53,859 nucleotides of DNA from Novosphingobium sp. GTDB taxonomy: Bacteria > Pseudomonadota > Alphaproteobacteria > Sphingomonadales > Sphingomonadaceae. The stretch covers positions 1 through 53,859 of the forward strand of contig DAICYJ010000140.1 of NCBI GenBank assembly GCA_027311705.1. The letters are read 5' to 3'. Shown piece after piece: positions 34,553 to 45,796 of the stretch (positions are counted from its first letter, which is position 1; each line of letters opens with the position of its first letter). A model generated the notes under the pieces. It searched no databases. It worked only from the letters and a program-made list of their open reading frames with translations, and was not told where the DNA came from. The position numbers and the translations under genes were made by a program.

Positions 34553-36691
34553 ATGGCGAATATCGACGACTGGCAGGCAGCGGCAGCGAAAGAGGTCAAG
34601 GGCAAGGACCTGACCTGGAACACGCCCGAAGGCATCGCGGTAAAGCCGCTCTACACGGCGGACGACGTGACCGTGGACCCGGGCCTGCCGGGCTACGCCC
34701 CGTTCACGCGCGGCGTGCGCGCCAGCATGTATGCGGGCCGGCCGTGGACCATCCGCCAGTACGCCGGCTTCTCCACCGCCGAAGCTTCGAACGCCTTCTA
34801 CCGCCGCAACCTCGCCGCCGGGCAAAAGGGCCTGTCGGTCGCCTTCGACCTTGCCACCCACCGCGGCTATGACAGCGACCACCCCCGCGTCGTCGGCGAT
34901 GTCGGCAAGGCCGGCGTCGCAATCGACAGCGTCGAGGACATGAAGATCCTGTTCGACGGCATTCCGCTCGATCAGATGTCGGTCTCGATGACCATGAACG
35001 GCGCGGTCATTCCGATCCTCGCCTTCTTCATCGTCGCGGGCGAGGAACAGGGCGTGCCGCGCAAGCTTCTCGACGGGACCATCCAGAACGACATCCTCAA
35101 GGAGTTCATGGTCCGCAACACCTACATCTACCCGCCCGAACCCAGCATGCGGATCATCTCGGACATCTTCGGCTACACCAGCCGCGAAATGCCCAAGTTC
35201 AACAGCATTTCGATCTCCGGCTACCACATGCAGGAAGCCGGCGCGACGCAGGTTCAGGAACTGGCGTTCACCATTGCCGACGGCCAGGAATACGTGAAGT
35301 ACGGCGTGGCCAGCGGCCTCGATATCGACAAGTTTGCCGGCCGCCTCAGCTTCTTCTTCGCCATCGGCATGAACTTCTTCATGGAAGTGGCCAAGCTGCG
35401 CGCCGCCCGCGTCCTCTGGCACCGCGTGATGACGAACCTCGGCGCGCAGGACGAACGCAGCAAGATGCTGCGCACCCACTGCCAGACCAGCGGCGTTTCG
35501 CTGCAGGAGCAGGACCCCTACAACAACGTGATCCGTACCACGATCGAGGCGATGGCCGCGATGCTGGGCGGCACCCAGTCGCTCCACACCAACGCGCTCG
35601 ACGAAGCCATCGCGCTGCCGACCGACTTTTCCGCGCGCATTGCCCGCAACACCCAGATCGTCATCCAGGAAGAAACCGGGATGACCAAGGTGGTCGATCC
35701 GCTCGGCGGGTCGTATTATATTGAAAGCCTGACCCAGGAACTGGTCGACAAGGCGTGGGAAATCATCGAGCGCGTCGAAGCTGACGGCGGCATGGCCAAG
35801 GCCGTGGCAGCCGGCTGGCCCAAGGCGATGATCGAGGAAGCTGCCGCTGGCCGTCAGGCCCGCGTCGACAAAGGCGACGACGTCATCGTCGGCGTCAACA
35901 AGTACCGCCTCGCCACCGAAGACCACCTCGAAACGCTCGACATCGACAACCATGCGGTCCGCGAAGGCCAGATCGCCCGCCTGAAAACCACCCGCGCCAA
36001 CCGCGACGAGGCCAAGTGCCAGGCTGCGCTGGCCGCGATCACCGCAGGCGCGAAGGGCGACGGCAACATGCTCGAGCTAGCGGTCGAAGCCGCCCGCCAC
36101 CGCGCCACGCTGGGCGAAATCTCCGACGCGATGGAGGCGGTGTTCGGCCGCTATGGCACGTTCCCCACCCCGGTGAAGGGCGTCTACGGATCGGCCTATG
36201 CCGGCGACAACCGCTACCAGCAGGTCGTCGATGGCGTGCAAGCGGTCGGTCGCCGCCTCGGCCGCACCCCGCGCGTGCTCGTCGCCAAGATGGGCCAGGA
36301 CGGACACGATCGCGGCGCGAACGTGATCGCCAGCGCCTTCGGCGACATGGGCTTCGACGTCACCAGCGGCCCGCTGTTCCAGACCCCCGCCGAAGCCGCC
36401 AAGCTGGCGCTTGAAAAGGACGTGGACGCCATCGGCGCTTCGTCGCTGGCGGCCGGCCACAAGACGCTGATTCCCGAACTCATCGGCCACCTGCGCGAAG
36501 CCGGCCGCAGCGACATCAAGGTCGTGGCGGGCGGCGTGATCCCCCCGCAGGACTACGACTACCTGCGCGAAGCCGGCGTGCAGGGCATCTACGGCCCGGG
36601 CACGAACGTGGTCGAAGCAGCGGCGGACATGCTGCGCCTGCTCGGCCACAACATGCCGCCCGCTGGTGAAGAACTGGCTGCTGCTGAGTAA
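34553..36691 (+). CDS. Methylmalonyl-CoA mutase, single-chain catalytic form
   Basis: Converts (R)-methylmalonyl-CoA to succinyl-CoA using adenosylcobalamin. The 712-residue protein has the N-terminal catalytic barrel ('[20 protein letters not shown]', '[15 protein letters not shown]', '[12 protein letters not shown]'). The C-terminal cobalamin-binding domain has D583-G-H585-D-R-G588, where H585 is the lower cobalt ligand. Its length fits the E. coli Sbm/ScpA or MutB type, and no separate small subunit is nearby, so a homodimer is likely. GAGG lies 9 nt upstream of the ATG. A MeaB-type chaperone would be expected elsewhere in the genome. Confidence 0.96.
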   Translation: MANIDDWQAAAAKEVKGKDLTWNTPEGIAVKPLYTADDVTVDPGLPGYAPFTRGVRASMYAGRPWTIRQYAGFSTAEASNAFYRRNLAAGQKGLSVAFDLATHRGYDSDHPRVVGDVGKAGVAIDSVEDMKILFDGIPLDQMSVSMTMNGAVIPILAFFIVAGEEQGVPRKLLDGTIQNDILKEFMVRNTYIYPPEPSMRIISDIFGYTSREMPKFNSISISGYHMQEAGATQVQELAFTIADGQEYVKYGVASGLDIDKFAGRLSFFFAIGMNFFMEVAKLRAARVLWHRVMTNLGAQDERSKMLRTHCQTSGVSLQEQDPYNNVIRTTIEAMAAMLGGTQSLHTNALDEAIALPTDFSARIARNTQIVIQEETGMTKVVDPLGGSYYIESLTQELVDKAWEIIERVEADGGMAKAVAAGWPKAMIEEAAAGRQARVDKGDDVIVGVNKYRLATEDHLETLDIDNHAVREGQIARLKTTRANRDEAKCQAALAAITAGAKGDGNMLELAVEAARHRATLGEISDAMEAVFGRYGTFPTPVKGVYGSAYAGDNRYQQVVDGVQAVGRRLGRTPRVLVAKMGQDGHDRGANVIASAFGDMGFDVTSGPLFQTPAEAAKLALEKDVDAIGASSLAAGHKTLIPELIGHLREAGRSDIKVVAGGVIPPQDYDYLREAGVQGIYGPGTNVVEAAADMLRLLGHNMPPAGEELAAAE

Positions 36692-36701
36692 GCGCATTAA
36701 G

Positions 36702-36812
36702 TCCCCCTCCCGCTTGCGGGAGGGGTTAGGGGTGGGCCTTCCACCTCACATCGTTTTGACCATCGCTTGCGGAGCAAGGCCCACCCCCGGCCTCTCCCGC
36801 AAGCGGGAGGGG
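36702..36812. repeat. Long imperfect inverted repeat (REP/MITE-like) between mutase gene and pccA
   Basis: The left arm starts CCCCTCCCGCTTGCGGGAG and runs through GGGGTGGGCCTT. The right arm starts AAGGCCCACCCCC and ends CTCCCGCAAGCGGGAGGGG. The arms are about 37 bp with a few mismatches, around a roughly 36-bp centre. Each arm itself contains a perfect 16-bp palindrome (CTCCCGCTTGCGGGAG type). Its end supplies the G-rich ribosome site of pccA. Confidence 0.75.
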
Positions 36813-36820
36813 AGCCGCTA

Positions 36821-38842
<2,022 letters not shown>

Positions 38843-38921
38843 TCGGCCTGAAGAAGGTTGAAGTCTGCTTACGTGCCCGATAAGGCACACCGTAAATTGG
38901 TTTACTTTATCCCTCGGGTGG

Positions 38922-38950
38922 TTGACGCTGATGTAAGCGAACCGTATCCG
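38922..38950 (+). promoter_or_regulatory. Candidate promoter of etfBA
   Basis: TTGACG at 38922-38927, a 17-base spacer, then TATCCG at 38945-38950, 32 bp before etfB. The -35 is close to consensus and the -10 is weaker. A separate promoter is expected because 139 bp separate pccA from etfB. Confidence 0.4.
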
Positions 38951-38981
38951 CCTTGGGTGTCAGAATGAAAGGCTGAGCCAC

Positions 38982-39728
38982 ATGAAAGCCCTGGTCTGCG
39001 TCAAGCGCGTGATCGATTACAACGTGAAGCCCCGCGTCAAGGCGGACGGCACGGGTGTCGATCTCGCGAACGTGAAGATGAGCATGAACCCGTTCGACGA
39101 GATCGCGGTCGAGGAAGCCATTCGCCTGAAGGAAAAGGGCGTGGTGACCGAGATCATCGCGGTGTCGGTCGGCCCGCAAAAGGCGCAGGAAACCTTGCGT
39201 ACGGCGCTGGCGATGGGCGCGGATCGTGCCATCCTGGTGATGACCGACGACGAGGTAGAGCCGCTTGCGGTCGCCAAGATCGTCAAGGGCATTGCCGACG
39301 AGGAGGCCCCCGGCCTGATCATCACCGGCAAGCAGGCGATCGACGACGACAGCAACCAGGTCGGCCAGATGGTCGCCGCACTGCTCGGCCGCCCGCAGGG
39401 CACTTTCGCCAACGAGATCACCGTCGAAGGCGATTCGGTCGTCGTGAAGCGTGAGATCGATGGCGGCCTTGAAACCGTCAAGCTCGCGCTCCCGGCTGTG
39501 GTCACCACCGACTTGCGCCTGAACGAGCCGCGCTATGCCTCGCTGCCGAACATCATGAAGGCGAAGAACAAGCCGCTCGCGAACAAGACGCCTGCGGATT
39601 ATGGCGTCGACACCACCCCGCGCCTCAAGACGCTCAAGGTCGGCGAACCGCCGGTCCGCGTCGCCGGCATCAAGGTGGCCGACGTCGACGCACTGGTCGC
39701 CAAGCTCAAGGAAATGGGAGTCGCGTAA
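38982..39728 (+). CDS. etfB: Electron transfer flavoprotein beta subunit
   Basis: The AMP-binding small subunit of ETF, which carries electrons from acyl-CoA dehydrogenases to ETF-ubiquinone oxidoreductase. The 248-residue protein matches the family end to end: '[20 protein letters not shown]', '[18 protein letters not shown]', '[15 protein letters not shown]', and the ETF-beta signature region '[30 protein letters not shown]'. The stop and the etfA start share one base (TAATG), so subunits are coupled one to one. Placement after the propionate genes fits oxidation of odd-chain and branched substrates. Confidence 0.96.
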   Translation: MKALVCVKRVIDYNVKPRVKADGTGVDLANVKMSMNPFDEIAVEEAIRLKEKGVVTEIIAVSVGPQKAQETLRTALAMGADRAILVMTDDEVEPLAVAKIVKGIADEEAPGLIITGKQAIDDDSNQVGQMVAALLGRPQGTFANEITVEGDSVVVKREIDGGLETVKLALPAVVTTDLRLNEPRYASLPNIMKAKNKPLANKTPADYGVDTTPRLKTLKVGEPPVRVAGIKVADVDALVAKLKEMGVA

Positions 39729-40660
39729 TGGCTAAGGTTCTCGTTTGGGTCGAACACGACAATGCGTCCGTCAAGGACGCCACGCTCGCCGTCGTCACCG
39801 CCGCGTCGCAGATCGGTGAAGTCACCGCGCTTGTCGCCGGGTCCGGCTGCGATGCCGCCGCCGCTGCCGCCGCGCAGATCGAAGGCGTCACCAAGGTGCT
39901 GAAGGCCGACGATGCGGCCTATGCCAATGCACTGGCTGAAAACGTCGCGCCGCTCGTCGCCGGCCTGATGGCCGATTACGACGCCTTCGTCGCACCCGCC
40001 ACCACCACCGGCAAGAACATTGCGCCGCGCGTCGCCGCACTGCTCGATGTGATGCAGGTTTCGGACATCCTTTCGGTCGAAGGCCCCAAGACCTTCACCC
40101 GTCCGATCTACGCTGGCAATGCCATCGCCACGGTCGAATCCACCGACGCCAAACTGGTCATCACCGTGCGCGGCACCGCGTTCGGCAAGGCGGCCGCCAC
40201 CGGCGGTTCGGCTGCGGTCGAAGCCGTGTCCGGTCCGGCCGATTCCGGCCTGTCCAGCTTCGTCGGTTCGGAAATCGCCAAGAGCGAACGCCCTGAACTG
40301 ACCAGCGCCAAGATCATCGTCTCGGGCGGGCGCGCATTGAAGGATGCCGCGACCTTCCAGGAAGTGATCATCCCGCTGGCCGACAAGCTCGGCGCAGGCG
40401 TCGGCGCCAGCCGCGCTGCGGTGGATGCAGGCTATGTGCCCAACGACTATCAGGTCGGCCAGACCGGCAAGATCGTCGCCCCGCAAGTCTACATCGCGGT
40501 CGGCATCTCCGGCGCGATCCAGCATCTGGCCGGCATGAAGGACAGCAAGGTCATCATCGCCATCAACAAGGACGAAGACGCCCCGATCTTCCAGGTGGCA
40601 GACATCGGCCTCGTCGGCGACCTGTTCAAGCTGGTCCCGGAACTGACCGGCAAGCTTTGA
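39728..40660 (+). CDS. etfA: Electron transfer flavoprotein alpha subunit
   Basis: The FAD-holding large subunit of ETF, 310 residues. The C-terminal FAD domain shows '[46 protein letters not shown]' in pieces, and '[23 protein letters not shown]'. The N-terminal domain is slightly short, typical of bacterial ETF alpha. It is coupled to etfB and ends at a strong intrinsic terminator. Confidence 0.96.
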   Translation: MAKVLVWVEHDNASVKDATLAVVTAASQIGEVTALVAGSGCDAAAAAAAQIEGVTKVLKADDAAYANALAENVAPLVAGLMADYDAFVAPATTTGKNIAPRVAALLDVMQVSDILSVEGPKTFTRPIYAGNAIATVESTDAKLVITVRGTAFGKAAATGGSAAVEAVSGPADSGLSSFVGSEIAKSERPELTSAKIIVSGGRALKDAATFQEVIIPLADKLGAGVGASRAAVDAGYVPNDYQVGQTGKIVAPQVYIAVGISGAIQHLAGMKDSKVIIAINKDEDAPIFQVADIGLVGDLFKLVPELTGKL

Positions 40661-40680
40661 TCCGACTTTGACAGTTGACT

Positions 40681-40715
40681 GAAAAGGCCCCGCGAAAACG
40701 GGGCCTTTTCTTTTT
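40681..40715 (+). terminator. Rho-independent terminator after etfA
   Basis: A perfect 11-bp stem AAAAGGCCCCG / CGGGGCCTTTT around CGAAAA, followed by CTTTTT. It lies 20 bp after the etfA stop. Confidence 0.93.
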
Positions 40716-40748
40716 GAACATGCAACACCTTGTCCCTAACATCGCGCA

Positions 40749-41633
40749 ATGCTCCATGACCTTGCGCATCGTTGGCCACTGTTTCCTGTAACTGTCGCGA
40801 TGCTGTTTGCCGCGCCACCGGCGCTGGCGAAGGCCGTTTTGCTCGAACCATCGGGCAAATGGCAGATGATCTATGACGAGGATGGTTGCCGCCTTGGGCG
40901 TTCCTTCGGTGAAGGCAAGAATCTCGTCATCCTTTTCCTTGATCGATACCAGCCAGCGTCCGAACTCATCGTTTCGGTCGTCGGCAAGCCGTTTGCCAGG
41001 CGTGACGTTGCCCACCAACCTATTGCTGTTGATTTTGGGCCGGGGTTGCCGGCGTCGGCCGCGAAGGAATCACTGGTTGGGGTCGTCGGCCCGGACCAAA
41101 CGCCGATGTTGATGCTCGGCTTTCGGGATCTGCTCAATCGCCCGGTCATCGTACATCAGACAGCGGTCATCACTCCTCGGCAGGAGAGCGCGATATCTCA
41201 ACTCACCGTGCGCTCGCGTGGTCAAAGCGATGTCACGTTGCGGACGGGGGAAATGGGCGCGCCAATGGCGGCCATGCGCGCCTGCACCACCGATCTCGTC
41301 CAGCACTGGAAGCTGGATCCGGTGCAGCAGGAACACCGGATGGCAGGCCCGACTCCGATCCACAAACCGGGCGAATGGCTGCGCAGCGGGGACTATCCCA
41401 CCGGTGCGCTGCGGATGGGTGTGAGCGCGGTGATCGATTTTCGCCTGATGGTCGATGCCGCCGGGCAAACGACCGAGTGCCACATTCAGCGGATGACAAA
41501 TAACCCCGAATTCGCGACTCTCACCTGCAAGCTTTTGATGAAGCGAGCAAAGTTTCGCCCCGCTCTCGATTCCGAAGGCAAGCCGATAGCCAGCTATTAT
41601 GTCAGTTCCGTCCGCTGGATCAATGGCAACTAA
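40749..41633 (+). CDS. Secreted protein with TonB-type C-terminal domain
   Basis: A 294-residue exported protein: the signal peptide ends near 'AAPPALAKA', then comes a domain of unknown function. At about 210-290 there is a TonB_C-like fold ('[25 protein letters not shown]...[23 protein letters not shown]'). This domain is shared by TonB and many stand-alone periplasmic proteins. There is no N-terminal anchor like a true TonB, so energy transduction is doubtful. A role in envelope protein-protein contact is a guess. It abuts the GNAT gene tail to tail with no gap. Confidence 0.75.
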   Translation: MLHDLAHRWPLFPVTVAMLFAAPPALAKAVLLEPSGKWQMIYDEDGCRLGRSFGEGKNLVILFLDRYQPASELIVSVVGKPFARRDVAHQPIAVDFGPGLPASAAKESLVGVVGPDQTPMLMLGFRDLLNRPVIVHQTAVITPRQESAISQLTVRSRGQSDVTLRTGEMGAPMAAMRACTTDLVQHWKLDPVQQEHRMAGPTPIHKPGEWLRSGDYPTGALRMGVSAVIDFRLMVDAAGQTTECHIQRMTNNPEFATLTCKLLMKRAKFRPALDSEGKPIASYYVSSVRWINGN

Positions 41634-42101
41634 TCACAACCTCAGCGTCAAACACTGGCTGAACCCGTCCAGCACGTAGTCCGCAAAGGCCCCGCACGGC
41701 ACGAACCCATGCTTGCGATACAGCCCCAGCGCCGGTTCGAACGCCTCGCCGCGCCCGGTTTCCAAGCTCACCCGCGCATAGCCGCGCGCCCGTGCCTCGG
41801 CCAGCAGGTGAAGCAGCATAGCTTCGCCCACGCCGCGCCCACGCCATTCAGGAGCGGCGCGCATGGATTTGAGTTCGCCGTGGTCGTCCGCCAGCCGCTT
41901 CATCGCGCCCATGCCGGCGATGTCCCCGCCCACCCAGGCCGACCAGAACGTCACATCGGGATCGCGCAGCCGCTCCACCGGCATCGCGTGGACGCTGCAG
42001 GCGGGCGAGAACTTGTGCATTTCGGCAAGGTGGAAGGCCACTAGCCCGCGAATGCCCTCGCCTGAAAGATCGTCCTCCACGATCCGCAAACTCTCGACCA
42101 T
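41634..42101 (-). CDS. GNAT family N-acetyltransferase
   Basis: A 155-residue acyl-CoA-dependent acetyltransferase. The CoA-pyrophosphate loop (motif A) is R87-G-R-G-V-G92 ('APEWRGRGVGEAML'), preceded by the beta-strand 'ELKSMRAAP' and followed by 'LYRKHGFVPCGAFADY', all typical of GNAT. I use the ATG at 42101 ('MVESLRIVEDD', with GGGGGAACG upstream) rather than the longer track start. Substrate unknown. It is divergent from the isoaspartyl peptidase gene over 50 bp. Confidence 0.87.
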   Translation of the reverse strand: MVESLRIVEDDLSGEGIRGLVAFHLAEMHKFSPACSVHAMPVERLRDPDVTFWSAWVGGDIAGMGAMKRLADDHGELKSMRAAPEWRGRGVGEAMLLHLLAEARARGYARVSLETGRGEAFEPALGLYRKHGFVPCGAFADYVLDGFSQCLTLRL

Positions 42102-42151
42102 GCCCGTTCCCCCACTGGCCAATCCGGTTTCAACTGCTATCACCTGCCACC

Positions 42152-43105
42152 ATGACAGACACCGATTCAACCCAAAAATGGTCGATCGCCATCCACGGCG
42201 GCGCGGGCTCGATGAAGCCCGAAACCATGGACGCCGCCACCGCCGCCAACCATGAAGCCGCGCTCGCCGCCGCGCTGGATGCGGGCGTCGCGCTGCTGGC
42301 AGCGGGAGGCAGCGCGCTCGATGCCGTCACCGCCGCCGTCGCCGCGCTGGAGGATGATCCCCATTTCAACGCCGGGCGCGGCGCGGTGTTCACCTATCAC
42401 GGCACCAACGAGCTCGATGCCGCCATCATGGAAGGCACGCATCGCAAGGCCGGCGCGGTTTCCGGTGTCACCCACACAAAAAACCCCGTCAAGCTCGCCC
42501 GCACGGTGATGGAAGCCGGCCCGCACGTGTTCCTGTCCGGCCTCGGCGCGGAGGAATTCGCCCGCGATCACGGCGTCGAACAGGTCGATCCCGATTGGTT
42601 CGCCACCCCCGAACGCTGGCGGCAGCTGGAGGAACTGAAGGCGCGCAAGCTCGGCTGGTTCGATGCGGACCTGAAGTACGGCACCGTCGGCGCGGTCGCG
42701 GTGGATGGCGAAGGCCATGTCGCTGCCGCCACCTCCACTGGCGGGCTGACGGGCAAGCGCTGGGGCCGCATCGGCGATTCGCCGGTGATCGGCGCGGGCA
42801 CTTATGCCGATGATCGCGCCTGCGCCATCAGCTGCACCGGATCGGGCGAGCACTTCCTGCGCGTCGTCACCGCGCACGAGATTGCCGCACGTGTCCGCTT
42901 GGGGGGTGAAACCGCGCAGGCCGCCGCCGATGCGGTGATCGCCGAACTCGCGGCGATGGGTGGCGACGGCGGCGTGATCTTTGCCGCGCCCGATGGCACC
43001 ACCGGCTTTGCGTTCAGCACACCGGGCATGTACCGCGCGCGGGCAGACAGCACCGGCCTGTGCGAAACCGCGGTGTTCGGACCGGTTGACTCAACCTCCC
43101 GCTAG
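42152..43105 (+). CDS. iaaA: Isoaspartyl peptidase / type III L-asparaginase
   Basis: An Ntn-hydrolase of 317 residues that cleaves beta-aspartyl peptides and often L-asparagine. It starts with 'WSIAIHGGAGSM', the family hallmark. The autocleavage site precedes T178 in 'KYGTVGAVAVDGEG'; that threonine becomes the nucleophile of the beta subunit. 'TSTGGLTGKRWGRIGDSPVIGAGTYAD' forms the substrate loop. It is cytoplasmic by sequence. It probably recovers aspartate from damaged proteins. Confidence 0.93.
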   Translation: MTDTDSTQKWSIAIHGGAGSMKPETMDAATAANHEAALAAALDAGVALLAAGGSALDAVTAAVAALEDDPHFNAGRGAVFTYHGTNELDAAIMEGTHRKAGAVSGVTHTKNPVKLARTVMEAGPHVFLSGLGAEEFARDHGVEQVDPDWFATPERWRQLEELKARKLGWFDADLKYGTVGAVAVDGEGHVAAATSTGGLTGKRWGRIGDSPVIGAGTYADDRACAISCTGSGEHFLRVVTAHEIAARVRLGGETAQAAADAVIAELAAMGGDGGVIFAAPDGTTGFAFSTPGMYRARADSTGLCETAVFGPVDSTSR

Positions 43106-43155
43106 GCGCAGTTTCCGCCCGCGCAGGGGCCGGTCCGTAATAATGGGTCGCCCGA

Positions 43156-43206
43156 CTCCCAAGCGTGAAACAGGTGGCAAGCCACGCAGCTTGCCCGATT
43201 TGGGAG
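43156..43206 (+). promoter_or_regulatory. Structured 5' leader that can hide a Shine-Dalgarno site
   Basis: CTCCCAA (43156-43162) can pair with TTGGGAG (43200-43206), which contains the GGGAG ribosome site of the gene at 43214. Inside, GGCAAG (43176-43181) pairs with CTTGCC (43190-43195). The nested stems could make translation depend on temperature, ligand or a partner RNA; this is inferred from sequence only. Confidence 0.4.
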
Positions 43207-43213
43207 ACTGCCA

Positions 43214-43666
43214 ATGCAATCCGTTCGTCTTGCGGCTGTTGCCGCCATCGCGCTTGCCTTCGCCTCGCCATTTGCCACAACGGCCACCGCGCAGGAATAT
43301 CCGGTCATCGCCGGGGATTACGTCACCGTCGGCATGATCTCGGTCGATGATGGCCACGATCTCGATTATGCGAAGCACCTCGCCGGCCTGTGGCGCAAGG
43401 GTCAGGATTTCGCGGTGAAGCAGGGCTGGATCACCGGCTACGAAGTCCTCACCAACGAGAACAAGCGCGCGGGCGAGCCTGATTATTACCTGCTCACGCG
43501 CTTCAGCAAGTTCACCGACGCCGCCGAGGAAGACAAGCGCGAAGCCGCCTACAACACCTTCATGGCGACCACGACCACGCAGATGCAGGCCGCTTCGGGC
43601 GAGCGTGCCAAGTATCGCCACCAGATGGGCTCGATGCTGCTGCGTTCGTGGAAATGGCGCAACTGA
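43214..43666 (+). CDS. Small secreted protein of unknown function
   Basis: A 150-residue protein with a clear Sec signal peptide ('MQSVRLAAVAAIALAFASPFATTATAQ'). The mature part of about 123 residues is mixed helix-strand ('VTVGMISVDDGHDLDYAKHLAGLWRKGQDFAVKQGWITGYEVL'). The pattern, with 'PDYYLLTRFSKF' in the middle, is a little like dimeric alpha-beta barrel (ABM/EthD) domains, but no motif confirms it. No cysteines are seen in the mature part. It is convergent with the RDD gene across an 80-bp gap. Confidence 0.72.
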   Translation: MQSVRLAAVAAIALAFASPFATTATAQEYPVIAGDYVTVGMISVDDGHDLDYAKHLAGLWRKGQDFAVKQGWITGYEVLTNENKRAGEPDYYLLTRFSKFTDAAEEDKREAAYNTFMATTTTQMQAASGERAKYRHQMGSMLLRSWKWRN

Positions 43667-43745
43667 TCGCCTGATCGCCAGCGCAATGAAAACGCCGGGC
43701 CGGGCTTAGACTGTATCGACTGTCAGTGCTGAATGTCGATGCAGC

Positions 43746-44699
43746 CTATCCCGCGCCCGGCGTATTCTTGTCCGCCTTGCGCTTGCCGAAGCGCATGCCC
43801 TGTTCCAGCCGCGCGCGCAGCTGGGTGTAATAGGCATCGAGGAACGCCCGCTCGTCACCGCGCCCGGCGCTCCAGCCAATCTTGCGGCAGATCGCCTCGG
43901 CCACGTCGGCCATCGCTTCGGGCCGGTTGTCGCGCAGCACGCGTTCCAGCACCTGCAGCTCATATTCGCCATAGATCGCCAGTTCCGCCTCGCCAAAGCG
44001 GTACTGGGTGCCCGTCGCCGCGCTGCGCCCATTCGCGCCTTCACCCACCGAAAGCGCCTGTTCCAGCTTGCGGCGCGGGGCTTCCACCACCCACGTTCCC
44101 GCGATCACGTCGCCGCAACGCAGCGCGTCGCGATTGAAGAACGGGAACAGCACGAAGATCAGGAACCAGCCGACCCCGGCCCACGCGGCCACATCTACAT
44201 CGTCCCCGCTCATCAGCGCACCGCCGATGAACAGCAGCGGCATGAACAGCTCGATATCGCGCAGCAGGTTGCGCGCGATCACCGCCTCGGTCGTCAGCCG
44301 CTCGCCATGCCGCGCCGCCACGCGGATGCCGACGATGCGCTTGCCCGGCGTCGCCCCGCGCGGCCCCAGTTCGAACAGCAGGAACCACGCATTGCGAAAC
44401 AGGAACATGGCGATGAAATAGAAGATCAGCAGCCCCTGCAACGCGCCGCCGATGGCGGTCTTGTCGTCGATGGAATCGGGCTTCATCCCCAGAACGCCCA
44501 GCCCGATCCACAGCAGGAACGCGGTGGTCGCCACGATGGCGACATAGATCAACAGAAGGTCGAGCAGCAGCGCTGCCGCACGCGCGCCGCGCGAGGCAAT
44601 GGTCAGCGGCAGGCGCACGCCTTCGGGCGTCAGGATCGTGCGGCTGCGGCGATCCTCGTGCGCGTTGAAGCGACCGACGGCACGGATGGCCCGCGCCAT
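43746..44699 (-). CDS. RDD family membrane protein
   Basis: A 317-residue protein with an RDD domain at about 25-215. It has membrane helices 'AALLLDLLLIYVAIVATTAFLLWIGLGVLG', 'ALQGLLIFYFIAMFLFRNAWFLLF' and 'GVGWFLIFVLFPFF'. The family motif 'GPRGATPGKRIVGIRV' is present. A soluble C-terminal tail of about 100 residues follows, rich in charged residues. RDD proteins are of uncertain role; some act in ion or solute exchange. It is the last gene of the MoxR-DUF58 cluster. Its ATG overlaps the SpoIIM-like stop by one base; the track's 578-residue extension is antisense noise. Confidence 0.87.
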   Translation of the reverse strand: MARAIRAVGRFNAHEDRRSRTILTPEGVRLPLTIASRGARAAALLLDLLLIYVAIVATTAFLLWIGLGVLGMKPDSIDDKTAIGGALQGLLIFYFIAMFLFRNAWFLLFELGPRGATPGKRIVGIRVAARHGERLTTEAVIARNLLRDIELFMPLLFIGGALMSGDDVDVAAWAGVGWFLIFVLFPFFNRDALRCGDVIAGTWVVEAPRRKLEQALSVGEGANGRSAATGTQYRFGEAELAIYGEYELQVLERVLRDNRPEAMADVAEAICRKIGWSAGRGDERAFLDAYYTQLRARLEQGMRFGKRKADKNTPGAG

Positions 44700-45796
44700 C
44701 AGGCACCATCCCCTTCGGCGGAGCCAGTCGTGCGCCCGCGTCGCCAAACGAACAGGTACCCGATCCAGAAAATCAGCATCGCCGCGCCCACGATCAGGCG
44801 CGGCGCGGTGGCATCCAGCAATTGCCGCGCGAACGCTTCCAGCACCGCCGCCACGATCAGCATGAACACCACGCCCGCCATCACTTGCGCGGTCCGCCGC
44901 CCCGCCGCCGCCGCTGCATCCAGCACCGATGCCTGCCCCGGAAACGCCATCGCCCGCCCGATATGGATGCCGCTTGCCCCCGCCAGCAGGATCGCGAACA
45001 GCTCGGTCGTGCCATGCACGGAAAGCCAGCCGATCAGCTCGAACGTCAATCCCTGCCCGTGATACAGCCACAACAGCGCACCCAGCAGCGCGGTGTTGTG
45101 CACCAGCAGCAGCACCGATGGCACGCCGAACGCGAACCCCAGCGCATAGGCCATGATCGAAACCTGCGCGTTGTTGTTGAACAGATACGATGCGAACACC
45201 GCCAGCGCCGGCTCGTTCTGGTTGCCGAACAGCGATTTCATCAGCACCTCGCGGCTCGCGCCCGGCACGCGCGGATCGCCGTCGCCGGCCGGCACCAGCG
45301 CGTAATACCAGTCGGGGTTCGACGAAACGAGCAGCCAGCCGACCACCGTGCCGGTCACCATCATCGCCAGCGCGATCAGGATATCGATCCCCAGCGCGCG
45401 CACCGATGCGCCCCAGCCGCCACCCAGAAACCGCCGCAACCAGCCGCCCAGCGTGGCGCGCGGGCCATAGACGATGAACCACGCCCGCTGCGCCAGCCCT
45501 TCAAGATAGGCGATCGTCGCCCGGTCGAGCGATGTCTCGCGCGCAATCGAAAGGCTTGAGGCGACGGTGCGATATAGCGCGGGCAGGGCCAGCAGATCCT
45601 CGTCCGAAATGCGCCGCATCCGCCCCTTCTCGATGCGGGTGACGATGGCATCGAGCCGCTTCCATTCGGGCTCGCGCTCCAGCCGGAACCGATCGGATCG
45701 AAGCGCCGCCACTTCGGCGGCGGCGACCGCCTCTTCCGGGCTGCGGCCCAGCCAGCCAGTCACCCGCTGCGCCAGCGTAGAAGGATTCGTGCTCAT
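44699..45796 (-). CDS. Stage II sporulation protein M-like membrane protein
   Basis: A 365-residue protein of the SpoIIM/DUF95 family. A cytoplasmic helical region (1-125) precedes about five or six membrane helices. The family core is 'LFNNNAQVSIMAYALGFAFGVPSVLLLVHNTALLGALLWLYHGQG' (split here by several small residues) and 'LSVHGTTELFAILLAGASGIHIGRAM'. In this non-sporulating group the SpoIIM relatives occur next to MoxR and DUF58 genes, as here. Its start overlaps the DUF58 stop by 4 nt. Function unknown; the name does not imply sporulation. Confidence 0.9.
   Translation of the reverse strand: MSTNPSTLAQRVTGWLGRSPEEAVAAAEVAALRSDRFRLEREPEWKRLDAIVTRIEKGRMRRISDEDLLALPALYRTVASSLSIARETSLDRATIAYLEGLAQRAWFIVYGPRATLGGWLRRFLGGGWGASVRALGIDILIALAMMVTGTVVGWLLVSSNPDWYYALVPAGDGDPRVPGASREVLMKSLFGNQNEPALAVFASYLFNNNAQVSIMAYALGFAFGVPSVLLLVHNTALLGALLWLYHGQGLTFELIGWLSVHGTTELFAILLAGASGIHIGRAMAFPGQASVLDAAAAAGRRTAQVMAGVVFMLIVAAVLEAFARQLLDATAPRLIVGAAMLIFWIGYLFVWRRGRTTGSAEGDGA

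Noticed and set aside
36767-36820. 18-residue N-terminal extension of PccA in the ORF track ('HPRPLPQAGGE')
   Set aside because: It translates the inverted repeat; the conserved protein begins at 'FKKILIANRGE', right after the GTG at 36821.
44699-45796. Sporulation function suggested by SpoIIM similarity
   Set aside because: The neighbourhood (MoxR, DUF58, RDD) and the alphaproteobacterial setting point to a different, unknown envelope role; the name is only a family label.
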